Shown: positions 16,963 through 26,394, counted from the first letter of the stretch. The stretch is 47,762 bases of DNA from an uncultured Porphyromonadaceae bacterium (GCA_947176205.1 CAMWPX010000002.1:1-47762); one strand, 5' to 3'. Program-made: numbers and translations. The notes: generated by a model from the sequence alone, not told the origin.

Positions 16963-17420
16963 AAGCCGACAAAAAAGAACTCGCTGTGGCGGCTCTGCGC
17001 TGCGGTACCGTGATAGACCACGTGCCTAACGATGTACTGTTCAAAGCCGTAAAAATATTAGGTATTGAGAATATAAAATCACACGTAACCATAGGCAATA
17101 ATCTTTCAAGCAAACGCCTCGGTTCGAAAGGTATCATCAAAGTAGCCGACGTGGAATTTGCAGAGGATGTAATAAACCGTATCGCACTCATAGCGCCTCA
17201 TGCCAAAATCAACATCATACGTGACTTCGACGTAGTGGAAAAACGCTATGTGACGCTCCCCGATGAAATAGTGGGGATAGTCCGTTGCGACAATCCCAAA
17301 TGCATAACCAATAACGAACCGATGCGTACGCGGTTCTCGGTGATTGACCGTGATAATCTTACCATACGGTGCCACTACTGCGGACGCACTGTCAAAAGCG
17401 AGGACGCCATAATCGATTAA
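16959..17420 (+). CDS. pyrI: Aspartate carbamoyltransferase regulatory subunit
   Basis: PyrI binds nucleotide effectors and imposes allosteric control on PyrB. The real start is the ATG at 16959 ([22 protein letters not shown]), 15 codons after the ORF-track start, giving 153 residues as in other PyrI proteins. The allosteric domain carries GTVIDHVP and [12 protein letters not shown], as in known nucleotide-binding regulatory chains. The zinc domain has the four cysteines in CDNPKC and CHYC needed to bind the catalytic chain. It overlaps pyrB by 4 bp and is followed 6 bp later by a flavin reductase-like gene. Confidence 0.96.
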   Translation: MKADKKELAVAALRCGTVIDHVPNDVLFKAVKILGIENIKSHVTIGNNLSSKRLGSKGIIKVADVEFAEDVINRIALIAPHAKINIIRDFDVVEKRYVTLPDEIVGIVRCDNPKCITNNEPMRTRFSVIDRDNLTIRCHYCGRTVKSEDAIID

Positions 17421-17426
17421 GCCGAT

Positions 17427-17990
17427 ATGAAACAACAGTGGAAACCGGGCACCATGATTTACCCGCTGCCGGCTGTACTGGTAAGCTGCGGCACGTGGGA
17501 TAACAGCAACCTCGTGACGGTGGCTTGGACCGGGACACTGTGTACCAATCCCGCCATGTGCTATATATCACTGCGCCCCGAACGACATTCATATCCCATA
17601 ATCAAGAACCACATGGAGTTCACCATAAACCTCACCACTGAGAAAATGGCTGAAGCCACTGACTGGTGCGGGGTACGCTCAGGCAGGGAGTATGACAAAT
17701 GGGCACACACACATCTGACACCGGAGCGTGGTGTCATGGTGCAATGTCCGCATATAGCCGAATCGCCTCTGAGCATAGAATGCCGGGTTAAGGAAATAAT
17801 AGAGCTGGGCTCTCACCACATGTTTATAGCCGACGTGCTCGATGTACTCGCCGATTCATCGCTGATAGACGAAAGTACCGGTGCATTCAGACTGGATAAT
17901 GCCGGATTAATAAGCTATTCACATGGTCAATACTTCTCCCAAGGTGACCCGATAGGTAAATTCGGGTGGTCAGTAAAAAAGAAAAAATAA
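17427..17990 (+). CDS. Flavin reductase-like FMN-binding protein
   Basis: This is a 187-residue cytosolic protein of the flavin reductase-like split-barrel family. The N-terminus PGTMIYPLPAVLVSCGTWDNSNLVTVAWTGTLCTNPAMCYISLRPERHSYPII contains the FMN-phosphate binding segment typical of this family. Residues such as EFTINLTTEKMAEATDWCGVRSGREYDKW continue the pattern. It lies 6 bp after pyrI and 24 bp before glyA, so it may be transcribed with pyrimidine genes, but no link in function is evident. Electron donor and acceptor are unknown. Confidence 0.9.
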   Translation: MKQQWKPGTMIYPLPAVLVSCGTWDNSNLVTVAWTGTLCTNPAMCYISLRPERHSYPIIKNHMEFTINLTTEKMAEATDWCGVRSGREYDKWAHTHLTPERGVMVQCPHIAESPLSIECRVKEIIELGSHHMFIADVLDVLADSSLIDESTGAFRLDNAGLISYSHGQYFSQGDPIGKFGWSVKKKK

Positions 17991-18014
17991 CATATCATTC
18001 ATATTTTCATCATC

Positions 18015-19295
18015 ATGCAAGCAGACAACAGAATTTTCGAGTTAATTAACAAAGAATACAATCGTCAGAAAAAAGGTATCGAACTTATAGCCTCTGAAAA
18101 CTTCGTAAGCGATGAAGTTATGCGCGCCATGGGTTCATGCCTTACCAACAAATATGCCGAAGGTTATCCCGGTCACCGCTACTACGGTGGCTGTCAAGTG
18201 GTAGATGAAGTGGAACAGCTCGCCATTGACCGTGTTAAACAACTGTATGGAGCAGCTTATGCCAATGTTCAGCCTCACTCCGGCGCACAGGCCAATATGG
18301 CTGTATTCATGGCTTGCATGAAACCTGGCGATAAATTCCTTGGACTTAACCTCTCACACGGCGGTCACCTGTCACATGGTAGTCCGGTCAATTTCTCCGG
18401 TCTTGTATTTCATGCACTTGAATACAATGTTGACAGCGAAACCGGTCTGGTGGATTACGATGGTATGGAAGAAACAGCCCGTCGTGAACGCCCACGCCTT
18501 ATCATTGGTGGTGCCAGCGCTTATTCACGTGAATGGGATTATGCACGTATGCGCCGTCTGGCTGACGAAATAGGTGCTATCTTTATGGTAGACATGGCAC
18601 ATCCGGCAGGTCTTATAGCTGCAGGTCTGCTTGACAATCCGGTAAAATATGCCCATATTGTTACATCTACCACTCACAAGACCCTGCGTGGTCCCCGCGG
18701 AGGAATCATCCTGATGGGTCAGGATTTTGAAAATCCGTTCGGAAAGACCAATAACAAAGGTGAAATACGCATGATGTCCTCGCTTCTTGACTCTGCTGTT
18801 TTCCCCGGTGTTCAAGGCGGTCCGCTCGAACATGTCATAGCCGGTAAAGCCGTGGCATTCCATGAAGCCCTCCAACCCGAATACCGCACCTACCAGCTTC
18901 AGGTAAAAAACAATGCCGCAGCCATGGCAGCAGCTTTAGTCGACAAAGGCTACAAAATTGTGTCAGGCGGAACTGACAATCACTGTATTCTCGTAGACTT
19001 ACGCACAAAATTCCCCGAACTTACCGGTAAAGTAGCTGAAAAAGTACTCGTGGATGCAGACATTACCGCCAATAAGAATATGGTACCTTTCGACAGCCGG
19101 TCACCGTTTCAGACTTCCGGTATAAGACTTGGCACACCCGCCATCACCACACGCGGTGCCGAAGAAGCCTTCATGGGTGAAATAGTGGAAATGATTGATG
19201 CCGTACTTTCACATCCGGAAAATCCCGCCACTATAGCCGCAGTACGCGCAAAAGTAAATGCGACTATGGATAAATATCCGATGTTTGCCTGGTAA
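18015..19295 (+). CDS. glyA: Serine hydroxymethyltransferase
   Basis: GlyA interconverts serine and glycine and charges tetrahydrofolate with a one-carbon unit, using PLP. The 426 residues cover the whole fold. Family motifs seen are [40 protein letters not shown], and the PLP lysine segment [14 protein letters not shown]. The C-terminal domain has [15 protein letters not shown]. Codon use matches its neighbours. No -7 box is obvious in the 24-bp gap upstream, so it is probably read through from pyrBI. Confidence 0.97.
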   Translation: MQADNRIFELINKEYNRQKKGIELIASENFVSDEVMRAMGSCLTNKYAEGYPGHRYYGGCQVVDEVEQLAIDRVKQLYGAAYANVQPHSGAQANMAVFMACMKPGDKFLGLNLSHGGHLSHGSPVNFSGLVFHALEYNVDSETGLVDYDGMEETARRERPRLIIGGASAYSREWDYARMRRLADEIGAIFMVDMAHPAGLIAAGLLDNPVKYAHIVTSTTHKTLRGPRGGIILMGQDFENPFGKTNNKGEIRMMSSLLDSAVFPGVQGGPLEHVIAGKAVAFHEALQPEYRTYQLQVKNNAAAMAAALVDKGYKIVSGGTDNHCILVDLRTKFPELTGKVAEKVLVDADITANKNMVPFDSRSPFQTSGIRLGTPAITTRGAEEAFMGEIVEMIDAVLSHPENPATIAAVRAKVNATMDKYPMFAW

Positions 19296-19330
19296 AACCA
19301 CTTAACCATCATTTTCCGGTATTTTATTAC

Positions 19331-19338
19331 TACCTTTG
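19331..19338 (+). promoter_or_regulatory. -7 promoter element for ileS
   Basis: TACCTTTG matches TAnnTTTG 35 bp before the ileS ATG, in the 78-bp gap after glyA. No TTG is seen at the -33 distance. The leader is too short for a T-box. Confidence 0.55.
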
Positions 19339-19373
19339 CAGCAATATTATTACCTACCTTTTTGATTATAAAA

Positions 19374-22300
19374 ATGGATAAAAAATTCAAAGTATACGAT
19401 AATCTCAACCTTGCTGAAATCAACAAGGATATTCTTGAAGAATGGAAAGAAAAGAATCTCTTCCAGCAGACATTGACCGAACGAGAAGGAGCACCATCGT
19501 TTGTGTTCTTTGAAGGTCCGCCTTCAGCCAACGGTATGCCCGGTATCCACCATGTGATGGCTCGTACCATAAAGGATATCTTCTGCCGATTCAAGACCAT
19601 GAAAGGATTTCATGTAAAGCGTAAGGCAGGATGGGATACCCACGGACTTCCTGTGGAATTAGGCGTAGAAAAGAATTTAGGCATCACCAAGGAGGATATA
19701 GGTAAAAAAATTTCTGTAGATGATTACAATGCCGCCTGCCGTGCCGAGGTTATGAAATACACCAAGGAATGGGAAACCATGACCTCATCCATGGGTTATT
19801 GGGTAGACATGAACGACCCGTACATCACTTATGACAACCGTTATATAGAAAGCGTATGGTGGCTTCTGCGTCAGCTATATGACAAAGGCTATCTTTACAA
19901 AGGATATACCATTCAACCTTATTCACCGGCTGCCGGTACCGGATTAAGCTCACACGAACTCAACCAGCCCGGTTGCTACCGTGACGTCAAGGACACCACA
20001 TGCGTGGCTCAGTTTGAAATCACTGACCCCAAAGAGGTGATGACCGGCTGGGGTAAACCATATTTCCTCGCATGGACCACTACTCCGTGGACTCTGCCGT
20101 CCAATACAGCACTTGCAGTAGGTCCGAATATCAACTATAATGTAGTACGCACCTACAATCCATATTCCGGAAATAAAATCACCGTAGTGCTTGCTGCTGA
20201 ACTCATGGGAGCCATGTTTAATCCCAAAGCCGCCGATTTACAGCTTGATTCTTATCAGAAGGGTGACAAACTTATTCCCTACGAAGTGGTAGCTCATTTC
20301 ACAGGCTCGGAACTTGTCGGCATGCACTACCGTCAGCTCATACCGTGGGTCAATCCCGGCGAAGGCGCATTCCGGGTAATACCCGGCGATTACGTAACCA
20401 CTGAAGATGGTACCGGTATCGTCCACATAGCCGGCACATTCGGTGCTGATGACCTTCGTGTGTCAAAACAGGCTGGTGTACCTCCGCTGCACCTTATTGA
20501 CCGAGATAAGAATATTCGTCCGATGGTGGATTTGACCGGACGATTCTATCTGCTTGATGACCTTGACCCTGAATTTGTAGCTGAAATGGTCGATGTGGAA
20601 GCATATACACCTTGGCAAGGTAAATACGTAAAGAATGCGTTTGACCCTGCCAAAGGCTCCGATGACGAAACTCTCGACGTGGAATTATGTATGTGGCTAA
20701 AACAGCATGATTCGGTATTCAAAATCGAAAAACATGTGCACAACTATCCGCACTGCTGGCGCACAGACAAACCAGTATTATATTACCCGCTCGACAGCTG
20801 GTTCATCCGCACCACCGCCGCCCGCGAACGTTTGATGGAACTTAACGAGACCATCAACTGGAAACCGAAATCCACCGGAACAGGTCGCTTCGGCAAATGG
20901 CTTGAAAATCTTCAGGACTGGAATCTGTCACGTAGCCGCTACTGGGGAACTCCCCTTCCGATTTGGCGCACCGAGGATGCGTCAGAGGAAATGTGCATCG
21001 ATAGTGTAGCCATGCTTTACGATGAAATCGAGAAATCGGTGGCTGCCGGCATAATGAAATCGAATCCGCTGAAGGATAAAGGCTTCGTACCGGGTGATTA
21101 CTCAAAAGATAATTATGAGAAGATTGACCTGCACCGTCCTTATGTAGATGACATAGTGCTGGTAAGCCCTACAGGTCGTCCGATGCACCGTGAAACAGAC
21201 CTTATAGACGTATGGTTTGACTCAGGCTCTATGCCATACGCTCAGATTCATTATCCGTTTGAAAACAAAGAAGCTTTTGACAACGGCGAATTATACCCCG
21301 CTGACTTCATAGCCGAAGGTGTCGACCAGACTCGTGGCTGGTTCTTCACACTTCATGCCATCGCAGGGATGATTTTTGATTCCATAGCTTACAAAGCGGT
21401 TATCTCCAACGGTCTTGTGCTGGATAAAGACGGCAATAAGATGTCAAAACGATTAGGTAATGCCGTCGACCCATTTGCAGCCATAGCCAAATACGGTTCT
21501 GACCCGCTTCGCTGGTACATGATATCCAACTCATCGCCATGGGACAACCTGAAGTTTGACCCTGCCGGAGTAATGGAAGTGTCCCGCAAGTTCTTTGCCA
21601 CCCTCTACAATACCTATTCTTTCTTCGCTCTGTATGCTAATGTTGACGGGTGGAACAATTCCCAACCACAGATACCGGTAAACGAACGTCAGGAAATTGA
21701 CCGCTGGATTCTGTCTTTGCTCAACTCTCTGATTCAGACTGTCAATAATTCTCTTGAGAATTACGAGCCTACCCGGGCAGCGCGTGCCATAAATGATTTT
21801 GTCAATGACAATCTTTCCAACTGGTACGTGCGTCTCAACCGCAAACGTTTCTGGGGCAAGGATATGGACTCCGACAAACTCGCGGCATATCAGACCCTGT
21901 ACACATGTCTGGAAACGGTGGCTATGCTTATCGCTCCATTCGCACCATTCTTTGCCGACCGTCTGTACGCTGACCTGACTTCCGTCACAAACGGTAATAA
22001 GAAATCAGTGCATCTGATGCTAATGCCCGAAGCTGATACCGATACTATCGACAATGATTTGGAAAACCGCATGCATCTGTCACAGCAGATAACCTCTATG
22101 GTACTCGCACTGCGTCGCAAAGCCAACATCAAAGTTCGTCAACCGCTGCAACGCATTATGATTCCGGTAGCGGATGATGCACAGCGTCAGGCCGTAATGT
22201 CAATGAGCGAACTTATACTCAACGAAGTTAATGTGAAAGAACTGGAATTAGTCAGTGCCGATGCCGGTGTGCTTGTAAAGCGTGTCAAACCGGACTTCAA

Positions 22301-22805
22301 GAAACTCGGTCCGAAATTCGGGAAATCGATGAAATCCGTTGCAGCCGCTATCCAAGCAATGTCTCAGCCTGAAATTCTAAGTCTGGAGACCACGGGAACC
22401 ATAATGCTCAATGTCAACGGAAATGACATAGCTATCGAAGCTGACGACGTAGATATTATTTCGGAAGATATTCCCGGTTGGCTTGTAGCCAACGAGGGCG
22501 CGATTACCGTAGCTCTTGATATCACCGTGACTCCTGAATTACGACAGGAAGGAATAGCCCGCGAAATAGTAAACCGCGTACAGAATATACGCAAGAACCG
22601 CAACTATGACATCACTGATAAAATCGATATCGTAGTTTCGCCTTCGTCTCTCACTGATGAAGCTATGGCTAATTTCGGTGATTACATAGCCCGTCAGGTA
22701 CTTGCCACATCACTTATTGTCAAAGACTTCGTGCCCGGTGACAATACTGAAGTGCTTGAGCTTGATGACATCAATCTGCCGGTTGACATAACCCTGTCAA
22801 AATAA
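19374..22805 (+). CDS. ileS: Isoleucyl-tRNA synthetase
   Basis: IleRS charges tRNA-Ile. The ATG at 19374 (MDKKFKVYDNLNLAEI) is preferred over the upstream TTG in the ORF track, giving 1143 residues, typical of the long eukaryote-like type common in Bacteroidetes. The class Ia HIGH-equivalent appears as PPSANGMPGIHH, and KMSKRLG is the second signature. The editing domain lies between, with the conserved TTPWTLPSNTALAVGP. The WDTHGLPVE block and C-terminal anticodon-binding helices are present; there is no C-terminal zinc-finger motif of the short bacterial type. It starts the conserved Bacteroidetes order ileS-dksA-like-lspA-DUF4296. Confidence 0.97.
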   Translation: MDKKFKVYDNLNLAEINKDILEEWKEKNLFQQTLTEREGAPSFVFFEGPPSANGMPGIHHVMARTIKDIFCRFKTMKGFHVKRKAGWDTHGLPVELGVEKNLGITKEDIGKKISVDDYNAACRAEVMKYTKEWETMTSSMGYWVDMNDPYITYDNRYIESVWWLLRQLYDKGYLYKGYTIQPYSPAAGTGLSSHELNQPGCYRDVKDTTCVAQFEITDPKEVMTGWGKPYFLAWTTTPWTLPSNTALAVGPNINYNVVRTYNPYSGNKITVVLAAELMGAMFNPKAADLQLDSYQKGDKLIPYEVVAHFTGSELVGMHYRQLIPWVNPGEGAFRVIPGDYVTTEDGTGIVHIAGTFGADDLRVSKQAGVPPLHLIDRDKNIRPMVDLTGRFYLLDDLDPEFVAEMVDVEAYTPWQGKYVKNAFDPAKGSDDETLDVELCMWLKQHDSVFKIEKHVHNYPHCWRTDKPVLYYPLDSWFIRTTAARERLMELNETINWKPKSTGTGRFGKWLENLQDWNLSRSRYWGTPLPIWRTEDASEEMCIDSVAMLYDEIEKSVAAGIMKSNPLKDKGFVPGDYSKDNYEKIDLHRPYVDDIVLVSPTGRPMHRETDLIDVWFDSGSMPYAQIHYPFENKEAFDNGELYPADFIAEGVDQTRGWFFTLHAIAGMIFDSIAYKAVISNGLVLDKDGNKMSKRLGNAVDPFAAIAKYGSDPLRWYMISNSSPWDNLKFDPAGVMEVSRKFFATLYNTYSFFALYANVDGWNNSQPQIPVNERQEIDRWILSLLNSLIQTVNNSLENYEPTRAARAINDFVNDNLSNWYVRLNRKRFWGKDMDSDKLAAYQTLYTCLETVAMLIAPFAPFFADRLYADLTSVTNGNKKSVHLMLMPEADTDTIDNDLENRMHLSQQITSMVLALRRKANIKVRQPLQRIMIPVADDAQRQAVMSMSELILNEVNVKELELVSADAGVLVKRVKPDFKKLGPKFGKSMKSVAAAIQAMSQPEILSLETTGTIMLNVNGNDIAIEADDVDIISEDIPGWLVANEGAITVALDITVTPELRQEGIAREIVNRVQNIRKNRNYDITDKIDIVVSPSSLTDEAMANFGDYIARQVLATSLIVKDFVPGDNTEVLELDDINLPVDITLSK

Positions 22806-22839
22806 CACAGGATATTATCCATCAATAACCTCTACCGAT

Positions 22840-23220
22840 ATGAGTGAAAAGACTCGCTATTCCGATGAAGAATTACAGGAATTCAAGGAATTGATATTGG
22901 CAAAGTTAGAAAAAGCACAGCGGGATTATGACCTGCTTAAAGCCGATGTGACCAATACTGAAGGTAATGATGTAGCGGATACATCGCCTACATTCAAAGT
23001 ACTTGAGGAAGGCACCACGACTCTTAATAAAGAGGAGTCGGGACGTCTTGCCGAGCGACAACTCAAATTCATACGTCATCTGCAAGCGGCACTTATCCGT
23101 ATTGAAAACAAAACGTACGGAATATGTCGCGAGACAGGGAAACTGATACCTAAAGAACGCTTACGTGCCGTACCTCACGCCACTCTAAGCATCGATATTA
23201 AAAACAACCCCGGACATTGA
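22840..23220 (+). CDS. TraR/DksA-type zinc-finger family protein with degenerate finger
   Basis: This is a 126-residue protein of the DksA/TraR superfamily, whose members bind the RNA polymerase secondary channel and modulate the stringent response. The N-terminal half is a charged coiled coil (EELQEFKELILAKLEKAQRDYDLL, with acidic residues near the turn), then LIRIENKTYGICRETGKLIPKERLRAVPHATLSI. Only one of the four zinc cysteines remains (YGIC), which I believe is common in Bacteroidetes homologues, so zinc is probably not bound. It lies 34 bp after ileS and 14 bp before lspA. Confidence 0.88.
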   Translation: MSEKTRYSDEELQEFKELILAKLEKAQRDYDLLKADVTNTEGNDVADTSPTFKVLEEGTTTLNKEESGRLAERQLKFIRHLQAALIRIENKTYGICRETGKLIPKERLRAVPHATLSIDIKNNPGH

Positions 23221-23234
23221 GCGATACTATATAG

Positions 23235-23867
23235 ATGAAAATTTCCAAAGGCTATCTGGCTCTGATAATAATTGTGGCAGTGGTCATAATCGACCAATTG
23301 CTGAAAATTTGGGTCAAGACACATTTTTATATTGGCGAAAGTTACCATATCACCGATTGGTTTCAGATATATTTTATAGAAAACAACGGCATGGCTTTCG
23401 GTATGGAGATAGGAAGCAAATTGATACTCACCCTATTCCGCCTGATTCTCGCATCATTGCTGATATGGTATATTATCCGCATAAAATCACGTAAGTATAT
23501 AAAGGCCGGTTTTATAGCTTGCTTGTCGTTAGTAGTGGCAGGAGCATTAGGCAACATTATTGACTGTATGTTCTACGGCATCATATTCCCTGCCGAGCCC
23601 GGATTTGACACCTTATTTCACGGTCGGGTGGTAGACATGCTGTATTTCCCTCTGTTCAGTTTCGTATGGCCCGATTGGTTACCGCTTATCGGAGGAGAAG
23701 AGTTCAGTTTCTTCCCGGCTATTTTCAATTTCGCGGATGCCGCCATATCCGTAGGCATGATAGCGATACTACTGTTTTATCCACGACAGCTGACTGCTCC
23801 CGGAGAATCTTCCGCCAACGTTACACCCGACAATGATTCCACCGACACTACAGATTCCGAATCCTGA
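23235..23867 (+). CDS. lspA: Lipoprotein signal peptidase (signal peptidase II)
   Basis: LspA is the inner-membrane aspartic protease that cuts prolipoprotein signal peptides after diacylglyceryl transfer. At 210 residues it is longer than the usual 160-170 because of an insertion around residues 110-150 and a C-terminal Ser/Thr/Asp-rich tail, both usual in Bacteroidetes. Four membrane helices are evident. Catalytic aspartates sit in GRVVDMLYF and FNFADAAISVG, and the conserved ENNGMAFG is present. Many lipoproteins in this window (pilins, anchors, TamL, DUF4296, LPP20) depend on it. It lies 3 bp before the DUF4296 gene. Confidence 0.96.
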   Translation: MKISKGYLALIIIVAVVIIDQLLKIWVKTHFYIGESYHITDWFQIYFIENNGMAFGMEIGSKLILTLFRLILASLLIWYIIRIKSRKYIKAGFIACLSLVVAGALGNIIDCMFYGIIFPAEPGFDTLFHGRVVDMLYFPLFSFVWPDWLPLIGGEEFSFFPAIFNFADAAISVGMIAILLFYPRQLTAPGESSANVTPDNDSTDTTDSES

Positions 23868-23870
23868 AAA

Positions 23871-24674
23871 ATGTCACGCCTGATTCACATACTGATTCCT
23901 TCGCTGATGCTGGTAGCAGCGCTTGCCTGCTCGGACCGACCGGACAATATCATAGACCATGACACCATGGCAAAGATTCTCGCTGACATTCATAAAGGCG
24001 AAGGTGTAATTCAGTCAAATCAGAGGCATTTCACCAATGACTCGGTAAAACGCTTGTTCCGCCAGTCAATCTATGACCGTCACGGTGTAACCTCTGATGA
24101 TTTTTATTCGTCGCTTGACTGGTACGGCTATCATGTGGAGGAATTCGATGAAATTTACAATACCACCATAGCCATACTTGAAGATGAACTGGAAAAAGCT
24201 CAGTCACTCGCCGGCTCCGCAGCGGAATTAAATGCGTCGGCTGCGAGCACATCAATGGACGGAGACTCAATAAATGTATGGCGTTCAGAACGCTACCGAC
24301 GTTTTTCATCAAATATGCCTACCGATCACATGTCATTCTCTCTGCGGTCTGACCGCTTCTGGGATAAAGGCGATGTGTACATATTCCGTGGCAAATTCTC
24401 CGGAGTAAAAGCTCCCGTAGATTATGTAATGACTGTGGAATATCAGGACGGAACAAAAGAATACATGCATGAACGCATAGCCGGGGGTGGCTGGCATGAA
24501 GTAGGCATAGCCATGAATCCGGAACGTAAAGCCAACATTATTTACGGCTATGTAATGTGTCCTACTACCGAAAGACAGATAGCGATGGTGGACTCCATAA
24601 CCCTGACACGAACACGCTGGGGCGGGCACTACAATTATCTTCGCGACAAAGTAAAGTCGTATGGAAAGAAGTGA
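23871..24674 (+). CDS. DUF4296 lipoprotein
   Basis: This is a 267-residue lipoprotein with signal sequence ending in the lipobox VAALAC. Residues of about 28-115 form the DUF4296 helical domain (DHDTMAKILADIHKGEGVIQ, then FRQSIYDRHGVTSDDFYSSLDWYGYHVEEFDEIYNTTIAILEDEL). The C-terminal part, of about 130 residues, looks beta-rich (DVYIFRGKFSGVKAPVDYVMTVEYQDG), reminiscent of a carbohydrate-binding-like sandwich. The gene directly follows lspA, an order seen widely in Bacteroidetes. Function is unknown; an envelope role is inferred from the lipobox. Confidence 0.88.
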   Translation: MSRLIHILIPSLMLVAALACSDRPDNIIDHDTMAKILADIHKGEGVIQSNQRHFTNDSVKRLFRQSIYDRHGVTSDDFYSSLDWYGYHVEEFDEIYNTTIAILEDELEKAQSLAGSAAELNASAASTSMDGDSINVWRSERYRRFSSNMPTDHMSFSLRSDRFWDKGDVYIFRGKFSGVKAPVDYVMTVEYQDGTKEYMHERIAGGGWHEVGIAMNPERKANIIYGYVMCPTTERQIAMVDSITLTRTRWGGHYNYLRDKVKSYGKK

Positions 24675-24882
24675 CAAAAAAAATACTGCCCTCTGGGTGG
24701 TGCACCGCATAATGGCTCACCGCATAATATATCAAGGACACTGTTATGACATGCATGTAGCTACCATCTACTCTGATGGCTCATGCTCTTTGGAACCATT
24801 CGTACACGAGACTCCCAACACACAGTTTTGCAACGGCACAATAACCATAAATAAAAATTTTATTGCTACATTTGTACCGTAA
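24661..24882 (+). CDS. Small conserved-looking protein of unknown function
   Basis: The 73-residue ORF overlaps the DUF4296 stop by 14 bp. The core HRIIYQGHCYDMHVATIYSDGSCSLEPFVHETPNTQFCNGTITI reads like a real small beta-rich protein and resembles a short family I associate with this position in Bacteroidetes. A second in-frame ATG at 24712 (MAHRIIYQG) may be the real start and would give 56 residues. There is no signal peptide or membrane helix. The mraY -7 element lies inside its 3' end. Gene status is probable; function is unknown. Confidence 0.6.
   Translation: MERSDKKNTALWVVHRIMAHRIIYQGHCYDMHVATIYSDGSCSLEPFVHETPNTQFCNGTITINKNFIATFVP
24867..24874 (+). promoter_or_regulatory. -7 promoter element for mraY
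   Basis: TACATTTG fits TAnnTTTG and lies 44 bp before the mraY ATG, inside the end of the small upstream ORF. It implies that mraY has its own promoter rather than relying only on the lspA transcript. No matching -33 TTG is seen. Confidence 0.5.
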
Positions 24883-24918
24883 ACCAGCCGGCTAACGGCA
24901 CTAAACATATCATTTATC

Positions 24919-26178
24919 ATGTTAATTCCTCTATTTGAATGGTTTGATAAATTAGGAATCAGCGGTACAGGCGTAATGCAATACGTCACGTTCCGTGCTC
25001 TTCTCGCGTTTATATTCGCCCTGATTCTCGCCACACTTGTTGGTAATAAAATAATAGACTACCTCCGTCATCATCAGATAGGCGATATGCCACGTGATAT
25101 AGGTGTTGACGGTTTTGACTTAAAAAAAGGTACACCTACCATGGGTGGAGTCATTATATTCATAGCCATAGTGGTTCCAGCACTTTTATTTTGTGATCTG
25201 ACAAATGTGTACGTATGGCTCATGCTTGCCACTACAGTCATACTCACTTCATTAGGTTTTTTAGATGACTACATAAAGGTGTTCCGTAAAAATAAGGAAG
25301 GCTTGTCAGGCAAATGGAAAATAGTCGGACAGATAGCTGTAGGACTTATTCTGGGTCTAACACTATATCTGGATTCCGACGTTGTGATACGCGAAAATGT
25401 AGAAACCGTACAGACCGAAGAAATCACTCAGATAAATTACAGTCAGCATGACATAAAGTCCACCCAGACTACCATACCATTTGTAAAGAACAATAACTTT
25501 GACTACAAATGGCTTGCCTCAGCCCTACCAGATGACTGGCAGCAGACTGCCGGCTGGATAATATTCATAATTGTGGTAATATTCATAGTCACCGGTACCT
25601 CAAACGGCAGTAATCTCACTGATGGACTTGACGGTCTGACAGCAGGTATATGTGCTATAATCGGACTCGGACTGATGATTTTGGCTTACGTATCATCGCA
25701 CATCGAATTTGCATCATACCTCAACATCATGTATATACCGGGAGCTCAGGAGGTGTTCATATATATGGCGGCATTTACAGGAGCCTGCATGGGATTCCTT
25801 TGGTTCAACGGCTATCCTGCACGCGTATTCATGGGTGACACTGGGTCACTTATGTTAGGAGGACTAATTGCAACAGTGGCTATTATCCTCCACAAGGAGA
25901 TAATGCTGATACTCTTCTGCGGTGTGTTCCTCGTAGAATCAATATCAGTAATGATGCAACGCGGATATTACAAATATTCCCGCCGACGCACCGGTAATCC
26001 TGTACGTATATTCCGCCGTGCTCCCCTGCACCATCACTTCCAGATGGAACCCGGCTCAGTGGAAAGCCTGATAAAACGCCCGTCGCATAAATGGCACGAG
26101 CAGACCATAGTGCTTCGGTTCTGGCTAATAACCGTATTGCTCTGTGCCTTTGCAATAATCACACTGAAAATCCGATAA
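24919..26178 (+). CDS. mraY: Phospho-N-acetylmuramoyl-pentapeptide-transferase MraY
   Basis: MraY is the polytopic inner-membrane enzyme that moves phospho-MurNAc-pentapeptide to undecaprenyl phosphate, forming lipid I. The 419-residue protein contains the family motifs KKGTPTMGG, FLDDYIKVFRKNKEGLSGKWK, the catalytic NLTDGLDGLTAG, GDTGSLMLGG and the C-terminal RRAPLHHHFQ, with about ten membrane helices. A periplasmic insertion of about 50 residues around position 155-205 (REN-VQTEEIT and following) matches the longer Bacteroidetes form. No murD, murE, murF, murG or ftsW is adjacent. It is therefore detached from the division/cell-wall cluster where mraY usually sits. Confidence 0.96.
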   Translation: MLIPLFEWFDKLGISGTGVMQYVTFRALLAFIFALILATLVGNKIIDYLRHHQIGDMPRDIGVDGFDLKKGTPTMGGVIIFIAIVVPALLFCDLTNVYVWLMLATTVILTSLGFLDDYIKVFRKNKEGLSGKWKIVGQIAVGLILGLTLYLDSDVVIRENVETVQTEEITQINYSQHDIKSTQTTIPFVKNNNFDYKWLASALPDDWQQTAGWIIFIIVVIFIVTGTSNGSNLTDGLDGLTAGICAIIGLGLMILAYVSSHIEFASYLNIMYIPGAQEVFIYMAAFTGACMGFLWFNGYPARVFMGDTGSLMLGGLIATVAIILHKEIMLILFCGVFLVESISVMMQRGYYKYSRRRTGNPVRIFRRAPLHHHFQMEPGSVESLIKRPSHKWHEQTIVLRFWLITVLLCAFAIITLKIR

Positions 26179-26245
26179 ATCCGTTCAATCAAATAAAATA
26201 ATAAAATAACCGTGCGATTGTCTCGGATAATTAAAAAAATTTCCG

Positions 26246-26253
26246 TAAATTTG
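26246..26253 (+). promoter_or_regulatory. -7 promoter element for the tRNA-Pro gene
   Basis: TAAATTTG fits TAnnTTTG and lies 23 bp before the mature tRNA 5' end, in an A/T-rich stretch after mraY. Confidence 0.55.
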
Positions 26254-26276
26254 CACCGCAAATACGAAAGCTGACT

Positions 26277-26349
26277 CGGGGTGTAGCACAGTTGGCAGCG
26301 CGCCACGTTCGGGACGTGGAGGTCGGAAGTTCGAGTCTTCTCACCCCGA
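26277..26349 (+). tRNA. tRNA-Pro (anticodon CGG)
   Basis: A full cloverleaf can be drawn. The acceptor stem is CGGGGTG/CACCCCG with discriminator A. The D arm is GCAC...GCGC around AGTTGGCA, and the anticodon arm is CCACG-TTCGGGA-CGTGG with anticodon CGG. A 5-nt variable loop follows, and the T arm is GGAAG-TTCGAGT-CTTCT. It reads the proline codon CCG. The 3' CCA is not encoded, so it must be added by the nucleotidyltransferase (compare the gene at 1022). The D stem has one A-C mismatch. A strong terminator follows 10 bp downstream. Confidence 0.95.
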
Positions 26350-26359
26350 CTCTTACTAA

Positions 26360-26394
26360 AAAGAAGATATAGCTCAATGAGTTATATCTTCTTT
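26360..26394 (+). terminator. Intrinsic terminator after tRNA-Pro
   Basis: AAAGAAGATATAGCTC (26360-26375) pairs over 16 positions with GAGTTATATCTTCTTT (26379-26394), with one G-U pair and a 3-nt AAT loop. The A-rich 5' arm and T-rich 3' arm make it usable in both directions, which suits its place between the plus-strand tRNA and the minus-strand fimbrial locus. Confidence 0.85.
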
